From the NCBI RefSeq assembly GCF_003663825.1, contig NZ_RCCC01000001.1, positions 1,868,501 to 1,932,500 of the forward strand: DNA of 64,000 nt, given 5' to 3'. Below the pieces are notes generated by a model. It saw only the letters and a list, made by a program, of their open reading frames with translations. It searched no databases and was not told where the DNA came from. The position numbers and the translations under genes were made by a program. Origin of the DNA: Acidovorax sp. 106 (GTDB lineage Bacteria > Pseudomonadota > Gammaproteobacteria > Burkholderiales > Burkholderiaceae_C). Below are positions 17,194 to 24,674 of the stretch, in pieces. The stretch's first letter is position 1. Each line of letters begins with the position of its first letter.

Positions 17194-18531
17194 TTACGCC
17201 GCTACGGTGCCGCGCACCGCGCGCGGGGCCTGGGCGCCCAGAAAGCCAAAGTTCATCGCAGGCACTTCGCCGCTGAGCAGCTCGGCCATGGCCTTGCCCG
17301 AGCCCGCGCCGTGTGTCCAGCCCAGGGTGCCGTGGCCTGCATTCACCCACAGCTTGCCCACGCGTGTCTGGCCGATGAAGGGAATGTTGGTGGGCGTGGC
17401 GGGGCGCAGGCCGGTCCAGTACTCGGGGTTGCCGCCTTCTTCGGGCGTGCGGGTGTCGCACACGCCGGGCAAAATTTCGGCAATGCGGCGCGACAGCATG
17501 TGGCAGCGGGCGCGGGCCACGGGGCTGTCCAGGCTCAAATCAAACCCGCCCAGCTCGATGGTGCCGGCCACGCGCAGGGTATTGCCCAGGCGGCTCATGG
17601 CGATCTTCTTGCCGTCGTCGATGGTGGAGACCATGGGCGCGCCCTCGGGTTTGAGCAGCGGGAAGGTGGCGCTGTAGCCCTTGCCAGGGTAGATGGGCAA
17701 ATCCACTCCCACGGTGCGCAGCAGTGGCGCACTGTACGAGCCGCAGGCCACCACAAAGGCATCGGCCTTGAGGATGAAGTCTTTTTGGCCGCCAGCGCCC
17801 GTTTTGCGAGCGATAACAGCTACAGAATCAATAGCATTGCCAATCTTGTTCAGCCGCAGCACATCGTGGCCGTACAGGAACTGCGCGCCCCGCGCCGCAC
17901 AGCGGCGGGCCAGCTCTTGCGTGAACACACGGGCGTCGCCGCTTTCGTCGGTGCTGGTGTAGGTGCCGCCGGTGATTTTGTCGCCATAGGCCTTGAAGGC
18001 GGGCTCGATCTGGAGAAGCTCGCCTCGGCTGACCAGGCGGCGCTGCACGCCAAACTTGCGCATCAAGTCCACGGCGTGGCCTGCGGCGTCGAAGGATTTT
18101 TGGTCAGTGTAGAAGTGGGCGATGCCGCGTTCGAGCCGGTTGTATTCAATGCCGGTGCTGGCCACCAGGTCCTTGAGGGCCGCATGGCTGTAGGCGCCCA
18201 GGGCCACGATCTGTTGCACGTTGCGTTCAAACGCCACGTCGTTGCACTGCGCCAAAAACTTCAGGCCCCAGCGCCACTGGTCCCAGTCGAGCTGCGGGCG
18301 AAACAGCAGCGGCGCCTCTTTGTCGAACATCCATTTGAGCGCCTTGAGCGGCGCTTCGCGGTTGGCCCACGGCTCGCAGTAGCTCACCGAAATCTGCGCC
18401 GCGTTGGCGAAGCTGGTTTCCAGGGCAGCGTCGGGCTGGCGATCGATCACGGTCACTTCATGACCGCGTTCCAGCAGGTGCCACGCTGTGCTGATGCCGA
18501 TGATGCCGGCGCCCAAAACAATGGTTTTCAT
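17194..18531 (-). CDS. dadA: D-amino acid dehydrogenase (DadA family)
   Basis: 445 residues, flavin-dependent membrane-associated dehydrogenase that oxidatively deaminates D-amino acids. Rossmann dinucleotide motif VLGAGIIGISTAWHLLERG at residues 4-22; YCEPWANREAPLKALKWM and the C-terminal YWTGLRPATPTNIPFIG and NAGHGTLGWTHGAGSGK are DadA signatures. Start ATG at 18531. The divergent neighbour is an ArgP-type LysR regulator, the probable regulator; a GAGTAA...TTACTC palindrome sits between them. A locally AT-rich stretch (17806-17845) coding for NAIDSVAVIAR resembles half of the dispersed TAGCTG repeat. The gene is flanked by inverted extragenic repeats. Exact amino-acid preference unknown. 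Confidence 0.9.
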   Translation of the reverse strand: MKTIVLGAGIIGISTAWHLLERGHEVTVIDRQPDAALETSFANAAQISVSYCEPWANREAPLKALKWMFDKEAPLLFRPQLDWDQWRWGLKFLAQCNDVAFERNVQQIVALGAYSHAALKDLVASTGIEYNRLERGIAHFYTDQKSFDAAGHAVDLMRKFGVQRRLVSRGELLQIEPAFKAYGDKITGGTYTSTDESGDARVFTQELARRCAARGAQFLYGHDVLRLNKIGNAIDSVAVIARKTGAGGQKDFILKADAFVVACGSYSAPLLRTVGVDLPIYPGKGYSATFPLLKPEGAPMVSTIDDGKKIAMSRLGNTLRVAGTIELGGFDLSLDSPVARARCHMLSRRIAEILPGVCDTRTPEEGGNPEYWTGLRPATPTNIPFIGQTRVGKLWVNAGHGTLGWTHGAGSGKAMAELLSGEVPAMNFGFLGAQAPRAVRGTVAA

Positions 18532-18559
18532 GAGGGCGCAGTGTGCGCGACATTGCATT

Positions 18560-18585
18560 TGAGTAAAAGCAAAATTAAACTTACT
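18560..18585. promoter_or_regulatory. candidate LysR-type operator between dadA and argP-like gene
   Basis: GAGTAA (18560-18565) and TTACTC (18580-18585) form perfect 6-bp arms with a 14-bp AT-rich spacer, about 30 bp upstream of dadA. Position and form fit the binding site of the divergent LysR-type regulator. Confidence 0.45.
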
Positions 18586-18641
18586 CCAAAATCATCAGCA
18601 TCGCTAATGTTTTGCGGTGCCTTTTTTGTATTGTTAATTGG

Positions 18642-18723
18642 GCCTCTTTGAACTTGAAATACCCGTTCAGGCTGAACCTGTCGAAGCCTTGCGTGGCGCT
18701 TCGACAAGCTCAGCGTGAACGGT
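18642..18723 (+). repeat. GTTCACGCTGAGC-type repeat, copy B
   Basis: Begins GCCTCTTTGAACTTGAAAT then ACCCGTTCAGGCTGAACCTG and closes with CGACAAGCTCAGCGTGAACG; the ends GTTCA...TGAAC fold back. The first 25 bases match the reverse complement of the end of copy A at 17157-17182 almost exactly. Confidence 0.75.
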
Positions 18724-18757
18724 TGATGGAATGTTCTGCGCAGGCCCTTGCGAGACC

Positions 18758-19669
18758 ATGAGCACTTACGATCCCGCCGCCCTTGAATGTCTTGCCGCCA
18801 TTGTGGAAGAGGGCGGTTTTGAACGCGCCGCACAGCGGCTGAATGTGACGCAATCGGCCGTCTCGCAGCGCTTGCGGGCGCTGGAAGCGCAGGTGGGCTC
18901 GGTGCTCATCGTGCGCAGCCGCCCGCTCAAGCCGACGTCTGCCGGGCAGTTGCTGCTCAAGCACACCAAGCAGCTGCGCCTGCTGCGCGCCGACCTGGAG
19001 CGCGACCTGCAGGAGCTGGCCCCCAGCGCCCCCGGCAGCACCCGTGAAGACGAGCGCATCTCCATCGCCATCAATGCCGACAGCATTGCCACCTGGGCCA
19101 TGGGTGCGCTGCACGACCTGGTGCGCCAGCGCCTGCCGCTCGAAATCATTGCCGACGATCAGGACTTCACACAAGAATGGCTGCGCTCGGGCCAGGTGCT
19201 GGGCTGCGTCACCACGCTCAAGCAGGCGCTGCGCGGCTGCAAGATGGTGCCGCTGGGCGCCATGCACTATGTGGCGGTGGCATCGGCCGAATTCGCCCGC
19301 AAGCACCTGCCGCAGGGGCTCACGCCGCACAACTTCCGCGAGGTGTCCTTTTTGTCCTTCAACCGCAAGGACGACATGGCGGCCGAGTTTGTGGCCCGTG
19401 CGTTCGGTCTCAAGCGCGTGGCGCTGAACCACCTGTTTGTGCCCAGCACCGAAGGCCAGATGCGCGCCGTGGCCGCCGGCTGGGGTGTGGGCGTGATGCC
19501 CGAGCTGCTGGCCCGTGGCCCCATCGCTGATGGCAGCCTGATCGACCTGGTGCCTGGGCGCTCGCTGCCGATTCAGCTGTATTGGCACTGCTGGAACCTG
19601 GAGTCCGAGCTGCTGGACGCGCTGACCGATGCCCTCAAGGCCACGGCCGCACGCACCTTGGTGGCCTAG
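18758..19669 (+). CDS. argP: LysR-family regulator, ArgP/LysG type
   Basis: 303 residues. N-terminal winged helix (residues 1-60) with FERAAQRLNVTQSAVSQRLR; effector domain from about residue 90, including SIAINADSIATWAMGAL, which is characteristic of the ArgP (IciA/LysG) branch, and GWGVGVMPE near the C-terminus. ArgP-type regulators sense lysine or arginine and often control a divergent exporter; here the divergent gene is dadA, so an amino-acid catabolic role is more likely. Start ATG at 18758, just after a repeat that separates the two promoters. Confidence 0.85.
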   Translation: MSTYDPAALECLAAIVEEGGFERAAQRLNVTQSAVSQRLRALEAQVGSVLIVRSRPLKPTSAGQLLLKHTKQLRLLRADLERDLQELAPSAPGSTREDERISIAINADSIATWAMGALHDLVRQRLPLEIIADDQDFTQEWLRSGQVLGCVTTLKQALRGCKMVPLGAMHYVAVASAEFARKHLPQGLTPHNFREVSFLSFNRKDDMAAEFVARAFGLKRVALNHLFVPSTEGQMRAVAAGWGVGVMPELLARGPIADGSLIDLVPGRSLPIQLYWHCWNLESELLDALTDALKATAARTLVA

Positions 19670-19717
19670 CGGAGAGCCTGCGGGCGATGGCACCGTGGTT
19701 TGTGGCGTGAACGCCGT

Positions 19718-19732
19718 AGTTGCAAAGCAACT
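19718..19732. promoter_or_regulatory. palindrome AGTTGCAAAGCAACT before the tetR gene
   Basis: Perfect 6-bp arms AGTTGC/GCAACT with spacer AAA, 33 bp before the first ATG at 19765. CCGTAGT occurs as a direct repeat at 19714 and 19752. Suitable size and position for TetR autoregulation. Confidence 0.4.
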
Positions 19733-19764
19733 TCTATAGTAGTTTTTTTACCGTAGTGGATAAG

Positions 19765-20388
19765 ATGCGAACCATGTCTTCGCTGCCCACCAAAGTTTCG
19801 TTCAAAGAGCAGATGCACCTCGCCCGCGAGGAAGCCATCCTGCAATCGACTTGCCGCCTGCTGGGCGAGAAGGCCTACGACGCCATGACCATGGACGATG
19901 TGGCCAACGCCGTCGGCATTGCCAAGGCCAGCCTGTACAAGCACTTCAGCAGCAAGGAAGAGCTGTGCTGTGCTGCCATGGTGCAGATTTTGGAGAGAGT
20001 GCGCGCTTACCTTGCTGGCTTGCCGAGTGAGCTTGCGTCCATTGAAAAGCTGCGGGCGCTGGTGCGCTGGTCGCTGGAGCGGCTCATCACCAACGAAATG
20101 CCGCTGCTGCCCAGCCGCAACTCCAGCCTGCGCGCGGTGCTCATGGCTGACAAGCAATACCTCAATGGCCTGGTCAACGTGAGCGACCAGATCGGTGAAT
20201 GGATCACCGAGGCCCAGGCGCAGGGCGTGATTGACCCCACCCTGCCGCCCCTGGTGGTGCTGTACACCCTGTATGCGCGGGCTTGTGACCCGGTCGTGAC
20301 CTTCTTGAAGGACGGCGGGCAGTATTCCGACGCAGAGATCGTTGAGCTGGTGGTGCGCACTTGCTTTGATGGCTTGGCCGCGCGCTGA
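19765..20388 (+). CDS. TetR/AcrR-family transcriptional regulator
   Basis: About 207 residues. The HTH (residues 30-60) contains TMDDVANAVGIAKASLYKHF, followed by SSKEEL, as is usual for TetR proteins; the C-terminal ligand domain is all-helical and not assignable. ATG codons at 19765 and 19774 are both possible. Upstream is a 15-bp palindrome and the 11-mer AGTTTTTTTAC, which also occurs upstream of the fasciclin gene at 21480-21935. It is convergent with the fasciclin genes across a bidirectional terminator. Targets unknown; the neighbouring genes are candidates. Confidence 0.85.
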   Translation: MRTMSSLPTKVSFKEQMHLAREEAILQSTCRLLGEKAYDAMTMDDVANAVGIAKASLYKHFSSKEELCCAAMVQILERVRAYLAGLPSELASIEKLRALVRWSLERLITNEMPLLPSRNSSLRAVLMADKQYLNGLVNVSDQIGEWITEAQAQGVIDPTLPPLVVLYTLYARACDPVVTFLKDGGQYSDAEIVELVVRTCFDGLAAR

Positions 20389-20440
20389 TGCGCTGATGGC
20401 TTGGCAGCGCGTTGTCGCTGCAAGATGCTCTCCCCAAAAA

Positions 20441-20464
20441 GAAAGCCCGGCAAGCCGGGCTTTC
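20441..20464. terminator. bidirectional intrinsic terminator
   Basis: GAAAGCCCGG and CCGGGCTTTC around a CAAG loop, with A-run before and T-rich sequence after; serves tetR and the convergent fasciclin gene. Confidence 0.85.
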
Positions 20465-20492
20465 TCGTGTCTGCCGTTTGCGCAAGGCAGGC

Positions 20493-21431
20493 TTACTTGG
20501 GCAAAATCACCTTGTCCACCACGTGGATCACGCCGTTGCTGGTGAACACATCGGTCGCCACGATATTGCTCGTGCGCATGCGCTGATCGGTAATGACCAG
20601 ACTGGCGCTGACCGTAAAGCTTTGCCCTTGCACCGAGGTGATGGCGCTGCCCACAGGCACCTCGGCTTTCAGTACCCGCGCCGGGACGACGTGGTAGGTC
20701 AATACCGAGGTCAACAGCGTCTTGTTGGCGAGTAACGCCTCTTTGGTCACCCCCAACTCAGCCAACAGCGCGGCAAACGCAGCGTTGGTCGGCGCGAAAA
20801 CCGTGAAAGGCCCCTTGCCTTGCAGCGTGCTCACCAAGCCTGCCGCTGCCACGGCTTCTACCAGGATGCTGAAATCTGGCAGCGCCGAAGCGGTGGCCAC
20901 GATGTCCTTGTCGGCAGGCAGCAGTACCCGGTCGAGCAGGTGCACCACGCCATTGCTGGCCTGGATGTCTGTGGCGGTGATGTTGCTGACGCGGTTGCGC
21001 CCGTCGGTTACCTTGAGGCCGCCGCTGGCCTCGATCTTGAAGAACCCGCCGGCCAGCGGGGTGATCGCCTTGCCCACGGGCACGTCGGCGCGCGCTACCT
21101 TGCTTCCCAGTACGTGGTAGCTCAGTACGGCGGTCAGCAGGGTTTTGTTGGCCAGCAGGGCTTCTTTGGTAACACCCAGCTCGCTGAGCAGTGCTGCAAA
21201 AGCCGCATTGGTAGGCGCAAACACGGTCAATGAGCCCGTGCTCAGCGTTTGTGTCAGCCCGGCTGCCACCACGGCCTCCACCAAAATGCTGAGGTCTGGG
21301 TTGTTTTGCGCGACTTCGACAATCGTGCGCTGGGGCTCGTCATCGCCGCCGCCACAGGCTTGCAGCAGCGTGGTGCCAGCACCCAGCGCAGCGGTCATCA
21401 AGACAGTACGGCGGTTCAACAAGGTGTTCAT
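20493..21431 (-). CDS. double fasciclin (FAS1)-domain lipoprotein
   Basis: 312 residues. The N-terminus has NRRTVLMTAALGAG and a lipobox LLQAC, giving a lipid-anchored Cys at about residue 26; the RR pair leaves Tat export possible. Two FAS1 domains follow (about residues 40-175 and 180-312), each with the H1 motif TVFAPTNAAFAAL and the H2-like YHV region. The domains are very similar, indicating internal duplication. FAS1 proteins mediate cell-cell or surface adhesion. AGGAGA precedes the start. It is 48 bp downstream of a single-FAS1 gene on the same strand, probably co-transcribed. Confidence 0.92.
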   Translation of the reverse strand: MNTLLNRRTVLMTAALGAGTTLLQACGGGDDEPQRTIVEVAQNNPDLSILVEAVVAAGLTQTLSTGSLTVFAPTNAAFAALLSELGVTKEALLANKTLLTAVLSYHVLGSKVARADVPVGKAITPLAGGFFKIEASGGLKVTDGRNRVSNITATDIQASNGVVHLLDRVLLPADKDIVATASALPDFSILVEAVAAAGLVSTLQGKGPFTVFAPTNAAFAALLAELGVTKEALLANKTLLTSVLTYHVVPARVLKAEVPVGSAITSVQGQSFTVSASLVITDQRMRTSNIVATDVFTSNGVIHVVDKVILPK

Positions 21432-21479
21432 GGAGCGTCTCCTGGATCTGTAGAGCACAAGTGGTGCTTTGATGCCGGT

Positions 21480-21935
21480 TTACTTGGGCATCAACACGGT
21501 GTCGATCACATGGATCACACCGTTGCTGGCGGCCACGTCGGTCGCCACCACCTTGGACTTGTCCACCATCACTCCACCAGACGTGGCGACGGTCAGTTCC
21601 TGACCCTGCACGGTCTTGACCTTCCCTGCCGCAACGTCTTTGGCCATCACCTTGCCGGGCACGACGTGGTACGTCAGCACTTTGGTCAGTGCAGCCTTGT
21701 CTGCCAGAAGGCTGTCCAGTGTGGCCTTGGGAATTTTGGCGAAAGCTTCATCGGTTGGCGCAAACACGGTGAACGGGCCGGGGCCCTTGAGGGTGTCTAC
21801 CAAGCCTGCAGCTTGCACTGCAGCCACGAGCGTCTTGAAGTTGCCGGCCTTGACCGCTGTGTCCACGATGTCTTGGGCCAATGCGCTGAAGGTGGCACCT
21901 GCGGTCAGGGCGAGTGCAATCAAAGTCTTCTTCAT
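21480..21935 (-). CDS. secreted single fasciclin-domain protein
   Basis: 151 residues with a classical signal peptide ([19 protein letters not shown]) and one FAS1 domain containing [15 protein letters not shown] and [14 protein letters not shown] and ending [11 protein letters not shown]. Likely periplasmic or surface adhesin-like protein. AGAGGAACG precedes the ATG. First gene of a two-gene fasciclin operon. Its promoter region carries a perfect 11-bp inverted repeat (21997-22028). Confidence 0.93.
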   Translation of the reverse strand: MKKTLIALALTAGATFSALAQDIVDTAVKAGNFKTLVAAVQAAGLVDTLKGPGPFTVFAPTDEAFAKIPKATLDSLLADKAALTKVLTYHVVPGKVMAKDVAAGKVKTVQGQELTVATSGGVMVDKSKVVATDVAASNGVIHVIDTVLMPK

Positions 21936-21996
21936 GGTCGTTCCTCTTTGGATCAGTGGGAAATGACACGCCAGGATGGGCGCAGCTGGAATTTAT

Positions 21997-22028
21997 AACC
22001 AAATGGTCTTGAAGTAAACCATTTGGTT
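21997..22028 (-). promoter_or_regulatory. 32-bp perfect inverted repeat in the fasciclin promoter
   Basis: AACCAAATGGT (21997-22007) and ACCATTTGGTT (22018-22028) with a 10-bp spacer. On the minus strand TTTACT and TAAATT with a 17-bp gap could be -35/-10 elements overlapping the repeat, which is what a repressor operator would look like. The neighbouring AGTTTTTTTAC is shared with the tetR leader. Confidence 0.55.
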
Positions 22029-22077
22029 GTAAAAAAACTGATTGGTAATTTTTTGGGGTTGCACGATTGAATGGGCG

Positions 22078-22103
22078 AAAAAAAACCCCGCCAGGGCGGG
22101 GTT
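22078..22103 (-). terminator. terminator of the universal stress protein gene
   Basis: On the minus strand ACCCCGCC and GGCGGGGT form a stem with a short loop followed by eight T. Confidence 0.88.
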
Positions 22104-22123
22104 TGGGCTGGTGCCGAAACCGT

Positions 22124-22546
22124 TCAGCGAACGATCAACAGCGGTACCTTGCAGTGGGCCAGCACCTGTGTGGTGACCGAGCCCACGACCAGGGTGGCCA
22201 GGGCGCCGTGACCGTGGGAGCCCATCACCAGCAAGTCGAATTTGCCGCTCTCTGCCACTTTGGCAATGGTCTCGCCCACTGCACCCACCTTGAACATGCA
22301 CTTGGCTTGCACGCCATGGCGGGCGAGGAACTTGGCCACGGGGGCGGTGACTTTCTCGGCTTCTTCCGTGTGGTAGTTGTCCACCACTTCTTTGCCCAAG
22401 GCCGCGCGTGCGCGGGTGGGCAGCGGGGCCTGCACCGTCAGTACGGTGTAGCTGTGGCTTGCGCCCAGCAGGTCTTCGTGGGTGGCCAGGTAGGCCAGCA
22501 TCTTCTTGGTGTAGGCGCTGCCGTCGACAGCCAGCAAAATGTTCAT
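22124..22546 (-). CDS. universal stress protein (UspA family)
   Basis: 140 residues, single USP domain. N-terminal NILLAVDGSAYTKKML and the ATP-binding signature G-2x-G-9x-G-S/T, seen as GSHGHGALATLVVGSVT at about residues 108-124, indicate an ATP-binding UspA-type protein involved in stress or stasis survival. Single gene with its own terminator. Upstream, TTGACCTGGGTCAT (22599-22612) resembles an FNR/Anr site, which fits oxygen-limitation control. Confidence 0.92.
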   Translation of the reverse strand: MNILLAVDGSAYTKKMLAYLATHEDLLGASHSYTVLTVQAPLPTRARAALGKEVVDNYHTEEAEKVTAPVAKFLARHGVQAKCMFKVGAVGETIAKVAESGKFDLLVMGSHGHGALATLVVGSVTTQVLAHCKVPLLIVR

Positions 22547-22598
22547 GGTGTGCTCCAGGTTGGTGTGCTCAGACTAATGCGCGCGGGCGGTTGTTGTC

Positions 22599-22612
22599 TT
22601 GACCTGGGTCAT
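22599..22612 (-). promoter_or_regulatory. FNR/Anr-like site upstream of usp
   Basis: TTGACCTGGGTCAT matches the TTGA(T/C)-N4-(A/G)TCAA pattern at all but the last base. It lies 53-66 bp before the start codon, compatible with a class II activator position. Confidence 0.4.
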
Positions 22613-22671
22613 GTTTTTCGTCGTGCGCTGTGAAAGGCGGTTGAACAGGGGTGTTCAGGGGCCTGCGCCGA

Positions 22672-23520
22672 TCATACGGTGACGCACATCTGGGGCTGGA
22701 AGGTGGCCTGTTCCCCCTTGCGGGCATAGCCTAGCGGGTTGGCCACCACGCGGCATTGCCAGGGCTGCCCGGTGGCGGCGTGCGTGCCGCGCACGGTGTA
22801 GTCGCTGGGCGCGTGCAGGTGGCCGTGCAGCCACAGCTGGGCGTGGGGCAGCAGCCCGTCCAGGGCGTTGCAAAAACCTGCAGTGCCGGGCACCAGCCCA
22901 TAGCGCGGGTCCGCACTGCGCAGGCTGGGGGCAAAGTGGGTAACGGCCACGGTGGGGCCGTCAAACGGCGTGGCCAGGGCAGAGCGCAGCCATTGCTGGC
23001 AAGCCAGGGCCTGCTCGCGCATGGGCTCGGCCAGAAAGGGCTCGCCATGCCGGGTGCCACCGGTCTTGCGCAGGTAGAAATTGGCGGCGCGGTAGGCTTT
23101 GTCGCGCAGGCGCAGTTGGCGGGCGAGGTCCTCGGTACCTTCGTGTTCGGCCAGCGCGTCAAAGTCGCTCCAGAGGGTGGTGCCCACAAAGCGCACGCCG
23201 CCGAGCACCAGGGTTTCGCGCTCCAGCCAGGCAATGCCCAACCGCTCGCAGGTGCTGCGCAGGCGCTCGTGGGCTTCGTCAAAATCCTGAGCGTCGTATT
23301 CGTGGTTGCCTGGCACAAACAGCACGGGGGTGGGCCAGGTGCCGCCTGCCGCCTGGGGGGCAAACCGGGCCAGGCCGAAGTCTTTGTCGCTGAGCAATCC
23401 CCCTTGCTGGTAGGAGCCGATGTCGCCAGCGAGCACCAGCAGGTCAGCACCGGGTGCGGGCTCGGGAACAAAATGAGGGTGCGCCTCCAGGTGCAGATCG
23501 GACAGGAGCTGAATCTTCAT
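22672..23520 (-). CDS. metallophosphoesterase (calcineurin-like)
   Basis: 282 residues. All metal-binding motifs are present: SDLHLE at residues 7-12, AGDIG, PGNHEYD, the single His in VTHFAPS and HGHLHAPSD. Such enzymes hydrolyse phosphomono- or diesters using two metal ions; the substrate cannot be inferred. It is cytosolic, with no signal peptide. Start ATG at 23520. Only 43 bp separate it from the LysR gene on the same strand, so it may be co-transcribed with it. Confidence 0.88.
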   Translation of the reverse strand: MKIQLLSDLHLEAHPHFVPEPAPGADLLVLAGDIGSYQQGGLLSDKDFGLARFAPQAAGGTWPTPVLFVPGNHEYDAQDFDEAHERLRSTCERLGIAWLERETLVLGGVRFVGTTLWSDFDALAEHEGTEDLARQLRLRDKAYRAANFYLRKTGGTRHGEPFLAEPMREQALACQQWLRSALATPFDGPTVAVTHFAPSLRSADPRYGLVPGTAGFCNALDGLLPHAQLWLHGHLHAPSDYTVRGTHAATGQPWQCRVVANPLGYARKGEQATFQPQMCVTV

Positions 23521-23563
23521 GCAGGCAGTGTAGATGCCCAAGATGCGCCCGGGCTGGGTGCGC

Positions 23564-24547
23564 CTAGTCCGGGAACATGCTGCGGGCCGAGCGCGCCAGG
23601 GCGTTGAGCAGCCATTCCATGGCCTTCTCTTGGGGGCCGCGCCGCCGCCACAGCGCATCGACGTGCACGGCGGGCACGTTCAGGGGCAGGGGGCGTTGCA
23701 CCAGCCGGTCGGCAATGCCGGTCACCGGCACAAAGTGCCGGGGCAGCACGGTGAGCAAGTCCGAGCCCACCACCACCCGGCCCGCCGTGAAGAACTGGTT
23801 GACGGTGATGAGCACATGCCGCTTGCGCCCCAGCGAGGCCAGGGCCTCGTCGATAAAGCCGTAGGGCCGCCCGGAAAAGCTCACCAGCATGTGCCGCGCC
23901 GCGCAATAGGCATCGAGCGTCAACTCCCCGCTGGCCAGCGGATGCCCTTGGCGCATCACGCACATGTATTCACCGTCGTATAGGCGCCGGCTGTCATAGG
24001 CCACGGCGCCGCCCGATTGGGCACGGGCCGTCAGGTCCGCCAGGGCGGCTGGAAAGTAGCCCACGGCCATGTCGGCCGATTCTTCGTCCAGCAGGCGGCG
24101 CGGGTCGCGCGTGGTGAGGGGCAGCACGCGCACCGAGATGCCCGGGGCCTCGCGCTCGATGATTTGCACCAGCGCGGGGATCAGCGTGGCGGCGGTGGCA
24201 TCGGCCATGGCCAGCACAAAGGTAGATGTGGCGGTGGACGGCTCGAATGCGCCTGGGGCCAGGGACTCTTGCAGCAGGGCCAGTGCATCGCGCACGCTGG
24301 GCCACAGCGCCAGGGCGCGGGGCGTGGGCTCCACGCCCTGCCCGCTGCGCACCATCAACTCGTCACCCACCACCTCGCGCAAGCGCCGCATGGCGTTGCT
24401 GACGGCCGGTTGGGTGATGGAAAGCTTGTGCGCAGCCTTGGTCAGGCTGCGCTCGGCCATCACTTCATCGAAGACACGCAGCAGATTCAAATCCAGTGAA
24501 CGGAAGTTCACCAGCGATGCTTTGGGCGATGTCTTCGGTGAGGTCAT
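23564..24547 (-). CDS. LysR-family transcriptional regulator (NodD/NahR-like group)
   Basis: 327 residues. The wHTH is in residues 15-75 with SLTKAAHKLSITQPAVSNAM followed by RRLRE; LDLNLLRVFDEV is typical of the NahR/NodD/PcpR-like branch. The effector domain contains SADMAVGYFP and a GSDLLTVLPRHF stretch. It diverges from a small membrane protein gene and faces a perfect 7-7-7 palindrome at 24579-24599, so that gene is its likely target. Confidence 0.9.
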   Translation of the reverse strand: MTSPKTSPKASLVNFRSLDLNLLRVFDEVMAERSLTKAAHKLSITQPAVSNAMRRLREVVGDELMVRSGQGVEPTPRALALWPSVRDALALLQESLAPGAFEPSTATSTFVLAMADATAATLIPALVQIIEREAPGISVRVLPLTTRDPRRLLDEESADMAVGYFPAALADLTARAQSGGAVAYDSRRLYDGEYMCVMRQGHPLASGELTLDAYCAARHMLVSFSGRPYGFIDEALASLGRKRHVLITVNQFFTAGRVVVGSDLLTVLPRHFVPVTGIADRLVQRPLPLNVPAVHVDALWRRRGPQEKAMEWLLNALARSARSMFPD

Positions 24548-24578
24548 GGCTCGATCATCATCAATGTGAATGTAATGA

Positions 24579-24599
24579 ATTCAAAATATAAATTTGAAT
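24579..24599. promoter_or_regulatory. LysR-type T-N11-A palindrome
   Basis: ATTCAAA (24579-24585), 7-bp AT-rich spacer, TTTGAAT (24593-24599). It lies 32 bp from the lysR start and 75 bp from the divergent gene. Confidence 0.55.
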
Positions 24600-24605
24600 A
24601 GATAA

Positions 24606-24618
24606 AGGGTAAACCCTA
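24606..24618 (+). promoter_or_regulatory. second copy of the AGGGTAAACCCTA motif
   Basis: AGGGTAAACCCTA has 13 bases in common with the palindrome at 8362-8375 upstream of the FUSC gene. Here it lies 56 bp upstream of the start at 24675. Confidence 0.45.
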
Positions 24619-24674
24619 AGATTCATGCATTCGCCCGGCAATCTCGCCAAAAGCGTTTGAAAAGGGACTTCAAA

